Shown in pieces: positions 45,961 to 56,624 of a DNA stretch of 64,000 nt. Made by a program: the position numbers and the translations under genes. The DNA lies in contig JAQQWL010000005.1 of the NCBI GenBank assembly GCA_038363925.1, positions 3,224,001 to 3,288,000 on the forward strand, written 5' to 3'. Source of the stretch: Apiospora phragmitis (taxonomy: Eukaryota > Ascomycota > Sordariomycetes > Amphisphaeriales > Apiosporaceae). How positions within the stretch are numbered: position 1 is the first letter of the stretch; each line of letters opens with the position of its first letter. A model generated the notes under the pieces. The model was not told where the DNA came from and did not search any database. It worked only from the letters and a program-made list of their open reading frames with translations.

Positions 45961-48943
45961 CTAGGACCCCTTGCGGCCCAGCGTCTTCTGCAACATCTTC
46001 TTCGAAACCGGAAAGCACCACCCCGCCCGCACCGGCGCGTTGCCCGCGCGCGTCGGCCCGCCCTCCAGGTCGAATTTGCTTTCCAGCGGCTTCTTGCTGA
46101 GCCGGCACCGCTGGTCCGCCACGAGGCACGTCGTGTCGCCCGTGTGGCACGACGAGGTGCAGACGCCGGCGCCGGCCTCCCGGGCCGCGCGACTGGCGTC
46201 GGGATTGGTCCGGCAGTAGAGGTCCGCGCCGCACTGGTCGTAGTCGGTCGACATGACGTTGCACGCCTGCGTCGTCTGGAGGAGGCTGGCGAGCAGGTCC
46301 GCGCCGCCGAGGCCGTCCGCTAGCCCGCCCCGGCTGGCGTCGAAGTCGATGCCCGGGGCTATCGGCTTGGGGGGCGCGGTGTCGTAAAGTCTAGGGGGAG
46401 CAGGGGGTGGGGGTGGCGAGATGTTGTTGTTGTTTGGACTGGACCCCTTCGAACCGCCCGCGACACACCGCCCTGGGTCGTCCCATGCGGCCGCGGCGGC
46501 ATCGCCCCACAGGCGCGTGAAGTTTACCACGTTGTCGATCGTCCAGTAGATGCGGCAGTCCGCGGGCTGGTATTTCAGCTGGAGTGGCTGGGGGTCGTCG
46601 GCGGACCCGAGCTGGTCGCGCAGACTGAAGGTGGCCGAGTTGATCCACATGCCGGTGTCCCGTGGAGCATTAGACAGGAACGCCAAGCTGTCGTTGGCGG
46701 CGAAGAAGTGGTCGTCTCCGCTGGCTGTTGTGACGATGGAGCTGGCGTTGACAAAGTCGTCGTCGAGCTCCGCCGCCGTGTACCTGGCTGCGGCGCGCGT
46801 GCCAGAGACCTATCGATATTCGGTGTTAGCTTTACGCTACTTTTCTTGGAGTAAACGGTTTCTCTTAAAAGGGAATGGACCGTTAGAATAAACGGCCCAT
46901 TGAAGCCTCCAGACACCGGGTTAATGAGGAACGCATCGGGTCGGGGGATAACCTCTGGGATTAAGTAATCCACCCCAGAAGTCACTTACCGCCTGCATTG
47001 GACCTGGCTCTGGTCGCCCGCCCACGACGACGGTGCGCACGCCGGCTTGCTTCATCATTTCGACGAACATGGAGCATGTGGACGCGCAAAGGCCATCAGT
47101 CAACTGGTGGTATTGTATGTTAGTTGACCGTCGGAGGGTAGGTAGCTGACAGACCAATTCACCACTTACGATACCAATGTTGGAGGCACCATAGGGCTGT
47201 GCCTGGATGGGCTGCTCAACATAGTCCATAGGTACCCATCCATCAAATTCGGACATGTCAAAGTAGATGTTGGACAGGTTGTATCTCTCCTATGACGGTG
47301 GTTAGTAGAACCAACGAGATTGGTGAAAGCGGCGGATAGGGTCATTAGGGGGTAGTTACCGGTATCGAAAAGCTGTCTCCAAAATACCCAACAGGGCCTG
47401 CGTATTCGTCCCAAGAAGTAAAGTTCCTCCCCGTTTCCGCATTGATCCTTGGCGTCACCACCCACTCCGTTCCCATCAAGGCCAGCTTCTGGTCTATATC
47501 CTGCTCGTTGTCTAGGGAGAGTCCATCCCAGAAGTCGGTGAAGGTCTTCCCCAGGACATTGGCCATGGGATGGATCCTTTTGTGGCTTCCGGCGAAAGGT
47601 TCCGCTTGGGGGAAGAAGAGCTTGAACGTGGCGAAGGCGAGCATCGGATCCCCTCCCCAGTTCTGCTGCACATCGATGACGATGCGCTGCATGCCGTTGG
47701 ACGTGGCGTTTTGGAGAAACTCATCTATGGCGGCCATAAATGTCTCCTTTTCCGAGTCGAACTGGTTGAACGTCGGAAGACTGAGGACGCCGGTCGAGAT
47801 GTCTGGCAGCAGATACCCTGTGACGACCTGGTCACTCGCCACATACAGGCCGTCTTGGGCGACAACGGGATCCGCGGGGTAGGCAGGCGTGATATCGGAC
47901 CAGTTTTTCATGACGGACTCGTCGTCATAGAAGTCAACCTCCCAATTCGATGAGCTGTTGAAGAAGTCGGGCAGAGGCGTGCTGTTGTAGGACGCGGGCA
48001 GGTGCCCCAGGACGAAGTAGTTATAAAAGTCTCCTCCGGTTGCTAACGGACCGGTAAAGTATAGCTCGTTGTAGAATGCCAACCACCTCGTGTTAATGCT
48101 GGTTCCGTTTGCCAGCGTGAAGTTCAGTTCGTCGCCGGGGTAGAAGGTGGCGTCGCCGGCAAAGATACTGGAGCCACCTTGTATATCCCGGGCAGGGCTG
48201 CCCATTAACTGGTTCCAATCGGCATGCGGTTCCAAGGTGCCTTGTGAGTTGATGGCCGCAAAGCGCGTTAGGTATTCCACCGCGTCCTCGCCGTTGACGA
48301 GGACGATTGGAGAGGGGCGAGGGCCTCCAGGACTGTTGGTATAGTCCAAGATGTGATCCTCGATCCACAGCTTGGGCTCCTCTTTGCCGTCAATCGAGGC
48401 ACTCATGACTGAATATGGACTTCCAAAGGAGAAAGCAGCCGTGACTCCAGCAGAAAGATATACGTGGGTGTCGTGCGCCTGGTAGATCAAGTACAGTAGA
48501 TCCGACTCAAAGGCATACTGGTTCTTGTACACATAGGCGGTAATGTTATTCCGGAGATCTGCTAGCCCCTGCTGCATATCGACGGCAGGTTGCTGGTAGC
48601 CTGCTGGGGGGCTCTTGAGAAGTGACCAGGTCGTGTGGAACTGCATGGTCTGGTTGTAGTAGTCCATGAAGCGAAGAGCGACTGCATCATTGAACGGCAC
48701 GCTGCGTAAGCAATCAAAAGCGTCGGCCGCCCAGAATACAAGGTAACCTATCCAATATTAACCACCACCGAGATCTCCGGGTAATGAAGTACGCACCATC
48801 ATTTACACTGTCTACTATGTCACCGCATATCGCGGATGGCGGGTCCGTTTGGTGTCGCGGGCGCATCGCTTCCCTCGGGAGACTCACTCTCGGGCACTGA
48901 CGAGCCCTGCCACCACTACAAAGCACATCGAAAACACCAACAT
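45961..48943 (-). CDS. Secreted peptidase S41 family protein (5' end unresolved)
   Basis: Well-supported exons are 48701..47360, 47289..47170, 47103..46990 and 46809..45961, all phases consistent. A likely signal-peptide start is the ATG at 48943 (MLVFSMCFVVVAGLVSAR). Between them, 48920-48720 holds a conserved-looking stretch ending CGDIVDSVNDG (donor GTACTT) whose upstream frame is broken, perhaps by lost bases. The body matches fungal S41 proteins of the CPAF-related group: TWSLLKSPPAGYQQPAVD, LIYQAHDTHV, VVTGYLLPDISTGVLSLPTF, IVIDVQQNWGGDPMLAF, and CASTCSMFVEMMKQAGVRTV holding the expected catalytic serine, then VVVGGRP. After the core come a Pro-rich linker and a Cys-rich C-terminus (CGADLYCRTNPD, CTSSCHTGDTTCLV). 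It would be secreted; one relative in Aspergillus acts in ustiloxin peptide maturation, but that role cannot be assumed here. Confidence 0.82.
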
Positions 48944-49696
48944 CGTAAAGTCAAAGCAGTGTCAATAAGAGAGATAAGTAAACAGCGACTGGGTCATAAG
49001 TTTTTGAGAGCTTGGCCGTGGTACGGGGCCTGCATTCCTTAAACGATAATCGCCCTGGCCCCCAAACTCTGTCTCAGCCTTACTTTAGCAGATACTCAGG
49101 GTGTGATATAATGTGTCTATTATCAACCAGGTCGAACTTAGCGGCTGACTGCGACAGGGTTCTATGCAACGAAGTTCTTTAAATGCGCATGTCCTAATTA
49201 CCGAGTAGCCTGCTCACCCACATGAGCAATATTGCTGACTGCATCGGCCCTTGCTTACTCAGATTCGAGGTATGCATGGTCGCGAGCTCGGCATTGGCCA
49301 CAAAATCAGCCAGGCTGAACAGAGTTAATCTACTTTGCGGCTCTACATTTCCGCTCATGCATGGAAGGGGGGGCTGTACTGGTCGGGTGGGCTGCTACAG
49401 TCTCACATGCTGACCTTATTTTGCTGTCGGGACAGAGCCTTGTTCGTCGAGGTTCTCTAGCTCTACTGTGTCCCGCCGGCAATTCCGTAATACCTGGGTA
49501 ATCTATTTAGGAGATATATCGGAGCCACTTCGGTACAATGTGCCAGCCCCTCCTCAGCCGCTGGTTCCCCTTCTCATCCTCCAGACCACTGATTGGCTTC
49601 TCTTAACCTTTCCTTGCTGAGTTGAGTTGGCATCGAATTAAAATCGAAAATCCAAAGAAACACAAGAGAAACGGTGAAAGGCAGAAGTCTTTCTAC
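48944..49696. other. Divergent intergenic region
   Basis: 753 bases between the S41 and NACHT genes, which point away from each other; no other gene seen. Confidence 0.4.
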
Positions 49697-51422
49697 ATGG
49701 CACAACAGGTCAAAGAATGCAAGTGGTCAGAAAGGGGCAATCGACTGCATGCAGCCCTTGCCGAAACTCATGCGCTCGACTTTTCCATCAACAAAACGTT
49801 GTTTGACGCTGTACTCCATGAAGAGAGGTTCAGGGAATGGCATTCAAGCACCGATACGTGGCAGCTGCGGTTCAGTGGCAGCCCAGGCTGCGGAAAGGTT
49901 AGTACTCTTTCTGTTGTCTTACGTGGCGTAATTATGCCGATGTTTTCTGTGACTGACTTCGTGGACTCTACTAGACAACATTGTCATCCATTGTAGTCGG
50001 GAAGCTCCGGGAGGGGCCCTACTGTGTTGCGAGCATCTACGTGCAACAAGACGTTGCATGCTATGAGGCCGCATTCGCTGAAGACTTTCTATGGGCCATT
50101 TATACGCAGTTCGCCAGGCATGTTCCCAATGCATCTTCAACCCATGGCGAAGTGGAGGACCATCTAGTTCAGTACGAAAAGTATGTCGCAGCGTGCATAG
50201 TGCAGCAGCGAGGACCCTACCGGATCAACCTTATACGAAGTGCCTTGCATGCCATTATTCCCGCTCTCCCAAGACAAGCCTTCTTGATTGTGGACGATAT
50301 AGACCGCTGCAGCGCAGCCGCCACTATCCATGTCGAAGAAGAGATATCTCAGTTGCAGCACCAAGGAGTCAAGATCATGACAACATCACGGGTGCCGCGG
50401 ATCGAGGAGTCCTGGACGCCCGCCCGGTGCGACGGACAAGAATGCTCGGCCAAAGACCCCAGGCCATGGACACACGTCTACTGGGTCTGCGAGGACTGCA
50501 TGCAACATTCAGATAAAGAACAACTTGGCATGACGGTCTTCTGCAACACCTGTTGGCCAGAGAAGGCGATATGTATCAGATGGTAAGTCGCTTGGGAATT
50601 ATTGCTGTGGTCATGCCCAATACACGGTGCAGTACCCCCAGACTCAGAGCTGACAACAGCTGTCTCCTGGTTTTCAGCAACAACACGTCACGCTTCAAGC
50701 AGCCGTTCGAGCATGTCGACTTCAACATCAGCAACATCCCTGATTTCGAGACGAGCAACTTTGTCCGACGAGCGATTCAGCAGGAGCACGGCGACGTGGG
50801 ACTGGGTGGTCCGCCGACCCCCAGAGAAGGCCCTGATGAAACGTTGTTGTCGCCGCCGCTGTTTACCTCAATTATGGGGGTGCAGCTACTTCGAACCCAC
50901 AAAGACATGGCCGAACGGGTCGTCAGGGACATAGTGGAGTGTGCTCAAGGGAACATAGCGCTCGCCCACAAGCGCCTAGAGCTCTTCCACCGCGCCCGGT
51001 TTGTCGAGGCGTTCCTGGCCCGCCACGACCGGCTGCCCGCGTCCGTCGTCGACCTGTTCGACGCGGGGCTGCGGGGCGTCGAGGCGCAGACGCCACGCGA
51101 GCGCACGCTGGGCCTGCAGGCTATCGCCGTGGCGGGGCGCAGCATCAGCGGCGTTCCTTGGGAAGAGTTCCAGCGTCTGCTCCGGCAAGGCGACGAGAGA
51201 GATCGAGGCGAAGACGGTACTACTATCATACATGACGGGAACATCGCGAGCCCCTGCTTGGATGATGTCCTGCACGCCGCGAAGGGGTTCGTGGTACGCC
51301 AGAATGACCGCGGCAGGCGCCCGAAACTGGTGGCGTTCCATCCCGACTTTTACCTCTATTGTGGTCAGGGCTATCGTGAGTCCATTGTGCGAATGAACGA
51401 CTCGCTAAACCCGTTGCCGTGA
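49697..51422 (+). CDS. NACHT-domain (NLR-like) protein
   Basis: Three exons, 49697..49897, 49975..50582 and 50678..51422; 517 residues. The P-loop is split by intron 1: FSGSPGCGK ends exon 1 and TTLSSIVVGKL opens exon 2. Walker B is AFLIVDDIDRC, followed by IMTTSRVPRIEESW, the sensor-like segment of fungal NACHT proteins. A Cys-rich section then reads CDGQECSAK, VYWVCEDC and MTVFCNTCWPE, a spacing like a ZZ zinc finger, and it stops at intron 2. The C-terminal part has NFVRRAIQQEHGD and a winged-helix-like block (RTLGLQAIAVAGRSISGVPWEEFQRLL). No ankyrin, WD or TPR repeats follow, so the gene lacks the usual sensor. The N-terminal part before the P-loop is only about 60 residues and no named effector domain is recognised. 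Confidence 0.8.
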
Positions 51423-51540
51423 GCGACAAGCGGACTCCGAGACGTGGAAGCTTGCTATTTTTTTTGCTGTTCTTCTAGGGTATTTGCGCTCTATAAAAAA
51501 AAAAGGAAGTATAGCGTTTGCAATCCATTACAAGTAACTA

Positions 51541-54094
51541 TCAGGCCAATGTGAATTTCACTCCATCGGTGATCGCATGCACCCCATCTTCGAGTGTCCT
51601 CTGGCAACACCGATGACGCAGCGCTGCCCACATGTCCCCGTCCAGGTCCGCAAACTCGACGGCGCCGACTCTCGTATAGCTCATAGCCGAGTTGCGGGCG
51701 ACCATGATGCCATTACCGGACCAGCTGCCACCCGTAGTTATCCCGCTCTCATCGTCATCCTTGTCGGAGACGAATTCTTCTTCGTCGTTGTCGTCATCCC
51801 CATTCCCTGCGCACATAACCACGAAGAGGCAGTCCAGATCGTCGGTTTCGTGTGGCCTGTCGGGGAACGCCCGGATCAGACCCTTCGCCCCAGCGGGACT
51901 TTGTATCTTGATCTGCCACGTACTGCCGTCTCCGCTGACCATGGATGACAGTCTCCCTTGCGAAACGTGCCCCTGAATTTCCAAGGCTTTGCATTGCAAG
52001 TCCGGCATCAGGTCAGAATTCGATTGGTGAACCGACAAGGTAATATCCGAGCCGATATCTAGTTTTCTTTCCTCTGTTTCCAGCGTCGTGGCCAGCGGCT
52101 GGTTGTCGCTCCATTCGGAAGGCCCCGCATACACCCTCCCCTCCAGCTGCTTGAACGACAAAGCCCCGCCATCGTGCCCGGTCACGCAATAGTCGCCGTA
52201 GTCCGCCAGCCGATCCGCCACCCGCACGGGCGCCGCCACCGCGGCCCAAGACCAGGACGGGAAGTCGTGCGTGCGGTCCTCGGCAACCAAGCTCCCTCCA
52301 CCGCCCAGAACACGCCACGCCAGCTGCTGGGCCAAGCCCTGCTCCCACAGGCCCGCGCCAAACTCCTCGCGCTCGGCGTCGCGCACGAGCTTGGCGATGC
52401 CCCAGACGGCGCGCAGCCGGTCGCTCTGCCGCGTGATGTCGCAGCTCGTGTAGAAGAGCACGGCGGCGGCCCAGAAGGCCGGCAGGGAGTCGTCGGCCGT
52501 CCCGATGATCCGCATTACGCGACCGCCCGTCTTTGGGGAGGACGCCGCCGCCGACACCTGGAGACGCTCGCGCCAATGCCGGTCCGTGGCCGTCTGGCCC
52601 TCGTCGAGCACTGCCGGCAGCCCGGCCGGGATCGCTTCGCACGCGCTGAGGGTCGCGCAGTCCCAGAAGATCTGGTCACGGGAGAAGTGGAGAAGACGTG
52701 GCGACAGGAGTCTCTCTAGAAGAAACATACAATACGAAGTTCAGTAAGTAAGCTTGGGACCGGACCGGATTTGATGCTCATCGGGGCTTGGATAAAACTT
52801 ACCTTGAAACACCCATGAGCGTGTGTAGAGTGCACGTCCTAGAACTTCGTCCTGCCAAAGGTCTCTGTGGAGCACCCTCCATGCATGGTCACCGAATAGG
52901 GCAGACCCCTTGACGGGCGCCGTGTAGCGTACAGGGACTGGCTGCTGCGTAGGAACCTCACCTCGGCTACGGAAAAGGCCACCGTCTCTGTCTCGCGAGT
53001 CGACGGCCGCGATGTTGCAGTGGGAGTTCCGGTACACCTACCGACTCTCGGCGTCAGTACTACTTTTTTTTTTTTTTGAAATAAACGAGATGTCTCAGGA
53101 TGGGATCAAGGCAACTTCTCGAATAAAGGACGAATCCACCTCCCCTCCCCTGACACTGGGATAATGAGGAACAACGATTGGAATATGAAGGAATAATCCC
53201 CGAGAGTAGCTTACCTGGTGCATCAGCTGTCCCTCTCTCTGCCAGTCACCATTGTCGTCCTGTATGATGCATAACGAGTCGATCCAGATATATCGGATCC
53301 CGATAGTGCGTGCTACCGCGATGGCTTCGTCGATGTTCCTGTTTCGAAGATCTGCCAAGGAGATTTCTGGCACTTGCGACTCGGTCAACGTGGCCTTTCT
53401 GAGGTTCCAGAACGGTTTCGCTTTGCCCCAGCAATGGCTTAGAGTCACGTATCGAGCTCGTATCCCGTCCCTTGCGGTATTCACGATCCTGATGGACTTG
53501 GCCGCCCTTTCGGCGCCCGGCTCGCCAAGATCGACCAGTCGCGTGGGAACAAACCCGGGTCCCGACTTGCTCGGATTGCACTTTGGATGGTTACGAACGC
53601 AGTCTTCCACCCAATCTCTCACCTGCTGCCGAGAGTGCGCCGAGTCAGTATTGGGACCTAACTCTGCTGCCGTGGGCAAATCCCCGAGATCTGGACTGTG
53701 TTAGAGGTACTATACCTATGGGAGATAGATAGACTACCGCACCTTCTTCAGGGAGCAGGAAGAAGACTCTTTCCAACAGCTTGTTGGTCACCTCGTCACG
53801 GGCCAAGACATGATCGGAGACGATAGGGCGGAAGGTGATGATGATGCACCATTGGCTCTCGCGTATCTTCCCGGCCGGGCGTATAGTCCAGCGATATGTA
53901 ATCTTTAGCGGCCTCGATTCAGAGAGTTCTGACCGCGCCTTAGATATATCATTGTGGAGGACGAGACAGAACGGACACCCTTGCGATAATGACAAGCTCC
54001 AAGCCGGTTCATCGGGTTGATGCTGGCCGTATGGCTTGTTAGATTGCAATAGGTGCATGAGACAATAGTTACAAATCCTGGGGTCGACGATCAT
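51541..54094 (-). CDS. HET-domain protein
   Basis: Four exons: 54094..53743, 53690..53215, 53037..52803 and 52715..51541, 745 residues, all phases consistent. The start is the ATG at 54094 (MIVDPRICNYCLMHLL). The N-terminus has the CxxC-type pattern seen before HET domains. The HET core reads GIRARYVTLSHCWGKAKPFW, ADLRNRNIDEAIAVARTIGIRYIWIDSLCIIQDDNGDWQ, VYRNSHCNIAAVDSRDRDGGLF and ALYTRSWVFQERLLSPRLLHF. After the core, FPSWSWAA marks the usual C-terminal conserved block, followed by a long variable tail with an acidic run (DDDNDEEEFVSDKDDDE). HET proteins drive incompatibility cell death. Its stop codon is only 118 bases from that of the NACHT gene, tail to tail, which suggests a linked pair. 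This copy, unlike the one at 25-26.7 kb, is intact. Confidence 0.9.
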
Positions 54095-54370
54095 TGTCAA
54101 TGATTAGTAAATATATACAAAAGTGTTTTTCAGGAAGTCAGGTCTCTTTAGCATCGATGCCGTTTTTATATTAATAATAAAACACGGGCTTACGTGAGAT
54201 TCTACCCCCAGCCGCATCCCACTCTGCAATGCTGGCAACCGAGGGGACGTTGCAGGTGTTTTGCTTATGTGTTTTTAGTGCTTAAATACAGCCCTGTGAT
54301 GTCTTGAAATCTCCAAAAATCCATCATACAGCGACAACTTTGCCCGCCTGAGTATTCCTGTTTCTTCGTC

Positions 54371-55471
54371 TCACACCACCAACTTCGTGACCAACTTCCC
54401 CTGATTCAACCCACTATACAACCTCAACCACACCGCCGGAACCCCCTCAATCCCCACCTCCACGACCGTCTCGCTCGCCCCGTCCAGCCGCAGCCTACCC
54501 GTCGCCGCCGCCTCCCCGAGCTCCGCGACGGCCCCCGGCAGCTTGTCGGCAAAGTCCAGCAGGATGAACCCCTGCAGCGTGAGCCGCCTGTTAACGATCT
54601 CGAACCAGTTCCGCAGCGCCATGGGCGCGTTGTTGTTGTTGTACGTGCTGACGGCGCCGCAGACGGCGACCCGCCCCGCCCGCGCCATGCACCCCAGCAC
54701 CGTGTCCAACACGTCCCCGCCCACGTTGTCGAAGTACACCGTCGCGTTCCCGCCCTCGGTCGCGCGCTTCAGGTCCGCGGCGAAGTGCGGGCTCTTGTAG
54801 TCGACGCATGCGTGCTGGGCGCCGTTGTCGTTGCCTTTGCTCAGCAGGGAGCGCACCCAGGCGCACTTGGCTTCGCCGCCCGCGATGCCCACGACACGCC
54901 GGCACCCGACCAGGTTCGCGGCGATCTGCACTGCCACCGAGCCGGTAGCGCCGGCAGCCGCGGACACCACCACGATGTCGTCGGGCTTGATGCGGGCCGC
55001 GTAGTGCAGGCCCGTGTAGGCAGCGAGGCCGGGGCCCCCAAAGGCGCCGAGGTGGTGCGTCATGGCGATCTTGCCATTCGGCACCACAGGTTGGGCATGG
55101 GCGGCGTCAAGCACAAAGTACTCGCTCCAGACGCCCATGTGCAGACTCATGACGAGCTGGCCGAGCTGGTGGTGGCTCTCAGAGACACTAGCATGCGCCT
55201 CGACGACCTCGGCGATGACGCCCGCGAACATCGGCTCGCCGAGGGGCACCGTGTTGATGTAGTAGCGGTCCGCGGGCACGGGGGACTCGATGAAGCCGCG
55301 CTGGCCGGCGTCGTTGGAGAAGTAGCGCGCCTTGCAGAGGAGCTGTCCCGCTTGGAGCGGGGGCAGCGGGACCGTCTCCAGCCGGAAGGTGGCGTCCGGG
55401 CCCGAGAGCACGGGGAGGCCTGCCGGCTTCTTCGCCAGGACCCATCGTCTCGTTTCCGTCGGTCGTGACAT
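54371..55471 (-). CDS. NADP-dependent oxidoreductase of the MDR family
   Basis: One exon, 366 residues from the ATG at 55471. The fold is zinc-independent MDR: the substrate part has GQLLCKARYFSNDAGQRGFIE and PMFAGVIAEVVEAHA; the Rossmann fold shows VVVSAAAGATGSVAVQIAANLVGCRRVVGIAGG, the AxxGxxG pattern of NADP-dependent quinone or enal reductases; and FDNVGGDVLDTVLG with NRRLTLQGFIL matches prostaglandin-reductase (leukotriene B4 dehydrogenase) relatives. It probably reduces an activated double bond of a small substrate with NADPH in the cytosol. The catalytic zinc ligands of alcohol dehydrogenases are absent. The gene is GC-rich and intact, with upstream splice-like signals that hint at a 5' UTR intron. 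Confidence 0.9.
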   Translation of the reverse strand: MSRPTETRRWVLAKKPAGLPVLSGPDATFRLETVPLPPLQAGQLLCKARYFSNDAGQRGFIESPVPADRYYINTVPLGEPMFAGVIAEVVEAHASVSESHHQLGQLVMSLHMGVWSEYFVLDAAHAQPVVPNGKIAMTHHLGAFGGPGLAAYTGLHYAARIKPDDIVVVSAAAGATGSVAVQIAANLVGCRRVVGIAGGEAKCAWVRSLLSKGNDNGAQHACVDYKSPHFAADLKRATEGGNATVYFDNVGGDVLDTVLGCMARAGRVAVCGAVSTYNNNNAPMALRNWFEIVNRRLTLQGFILLDFADKLPGAVAELGEAAATGRLRLDGASETVVEVGIEGVPAVWLRLYSGLNQGKLVTKLVV

Positions 55472-56624
55472 TTTGTTCTTTCTTGGTGTGTGTTTTTACT
55501 GTCTTGTTTGTTAATGAGTTTCTACCCATTGGAAAGAAAGACAGATACAGATACAGAAGGAGAGAGGGTAGAGAGAGAGAACGGTAGAACCAACTGCCGG
55601 ATGATGTCCCTGGCAGTAGGGAACTTACGCAGGCCAAGAGTGCTCGATACTTTTTGATTAGTATTCCAGGCAGGAAAGATTGAACCACTACACTTTTTCT
55701 TTCTTTCTCGGTAGCCTCTCCAAACCATTACACTAGATGGTCCCTCACTGCGCCTTTATATGGGAGGGGTGCTATTTATATCCCGGTATGCATTTCCTCA
55801 GCTGGCCCACAGTCCTCATCTACGTGAGAATTTAGGCCGCAGGTTAATCTGGGCTAGATTGTAACAGGTGGGAACCGGTAAGGCCTTGTGCGTTACTAGC
55901 AACGCACGCCACCAATCAGACCACTTCGTGTGGACGCAGAAGTGGAGGAGGGGGGTAGGCGGTGTTACCAAGTAGTCCCCAAGAAGCAAGCAGCTCGGGT
56001 TTCCGGGTGGGGATCCTTGATCCCTTAAACGAGGGCATCTCCAGGTGTCACGTTGATTTGACAGCCCTAACCTATGGGACCGTTGGCTTGGGAGCCGCCG
56101 TAGGTAGCTTTCTTGATAGACCCTGGTAGTGTTCACGGGCAGCGGGGTCCTGCCACGACAAGTTTAGTAAGCGAATAAAAGACTCTTCTAGAGTGGCTGC
56201 TTGTCACCAATCATGTCATGTCAGCGACGTTAGACAAAAGAGGTCGAGTATATATATCACTTATTGTAGAAGCTGCGATGTGTAAACCCATCGCCCATTT
56301 CTACTCAATAACCTCGTATTGGACTGGTGGACATCATAGCCCATTTAACCATCGCCCATCGCCCATCACCCATCACCCATTGCCCAGGCCCGCCGAAGAA
56401 ACAAAGTCTTCCGATCGTATATCCTTTCTATTCCTTTCTATTCCAAGGAAATCGAGGTGTATGTACAGCCAAACCAACACCATGGAGGCATTTGGTCACC
56501 CCGCGGCAACACGTGTTGTCGACCTGACACATGGACGCCAATCCAATGCAATGTGACTGACGAATGGGGAAACCGTGCCATATCGCTACTAAAAAAAGAA
56601 CCAACCAAACGCCATCTGCAAGTG
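55472..56624. other. Divergent or flanking intergenic region
   Basis: 1.15 kb upstream of the MDR gene and past the RING gene. A short CCCATC-rich repeat lies at 56345-56390. No supported gene. Confidence 0.4.

Noticed and set aside
45941..46264. 107-codon minus-strand frame as a separate Arg-rich protein
   Set aside because: Alternative frame of the Cys-rich C-terminus of the S41 protein.
54785..55468. 227-codon plus-strand frame over the MDR gene
   Set aside because: Antisense shadow; the MDR Rossmann fold on the minus strand explains the region.
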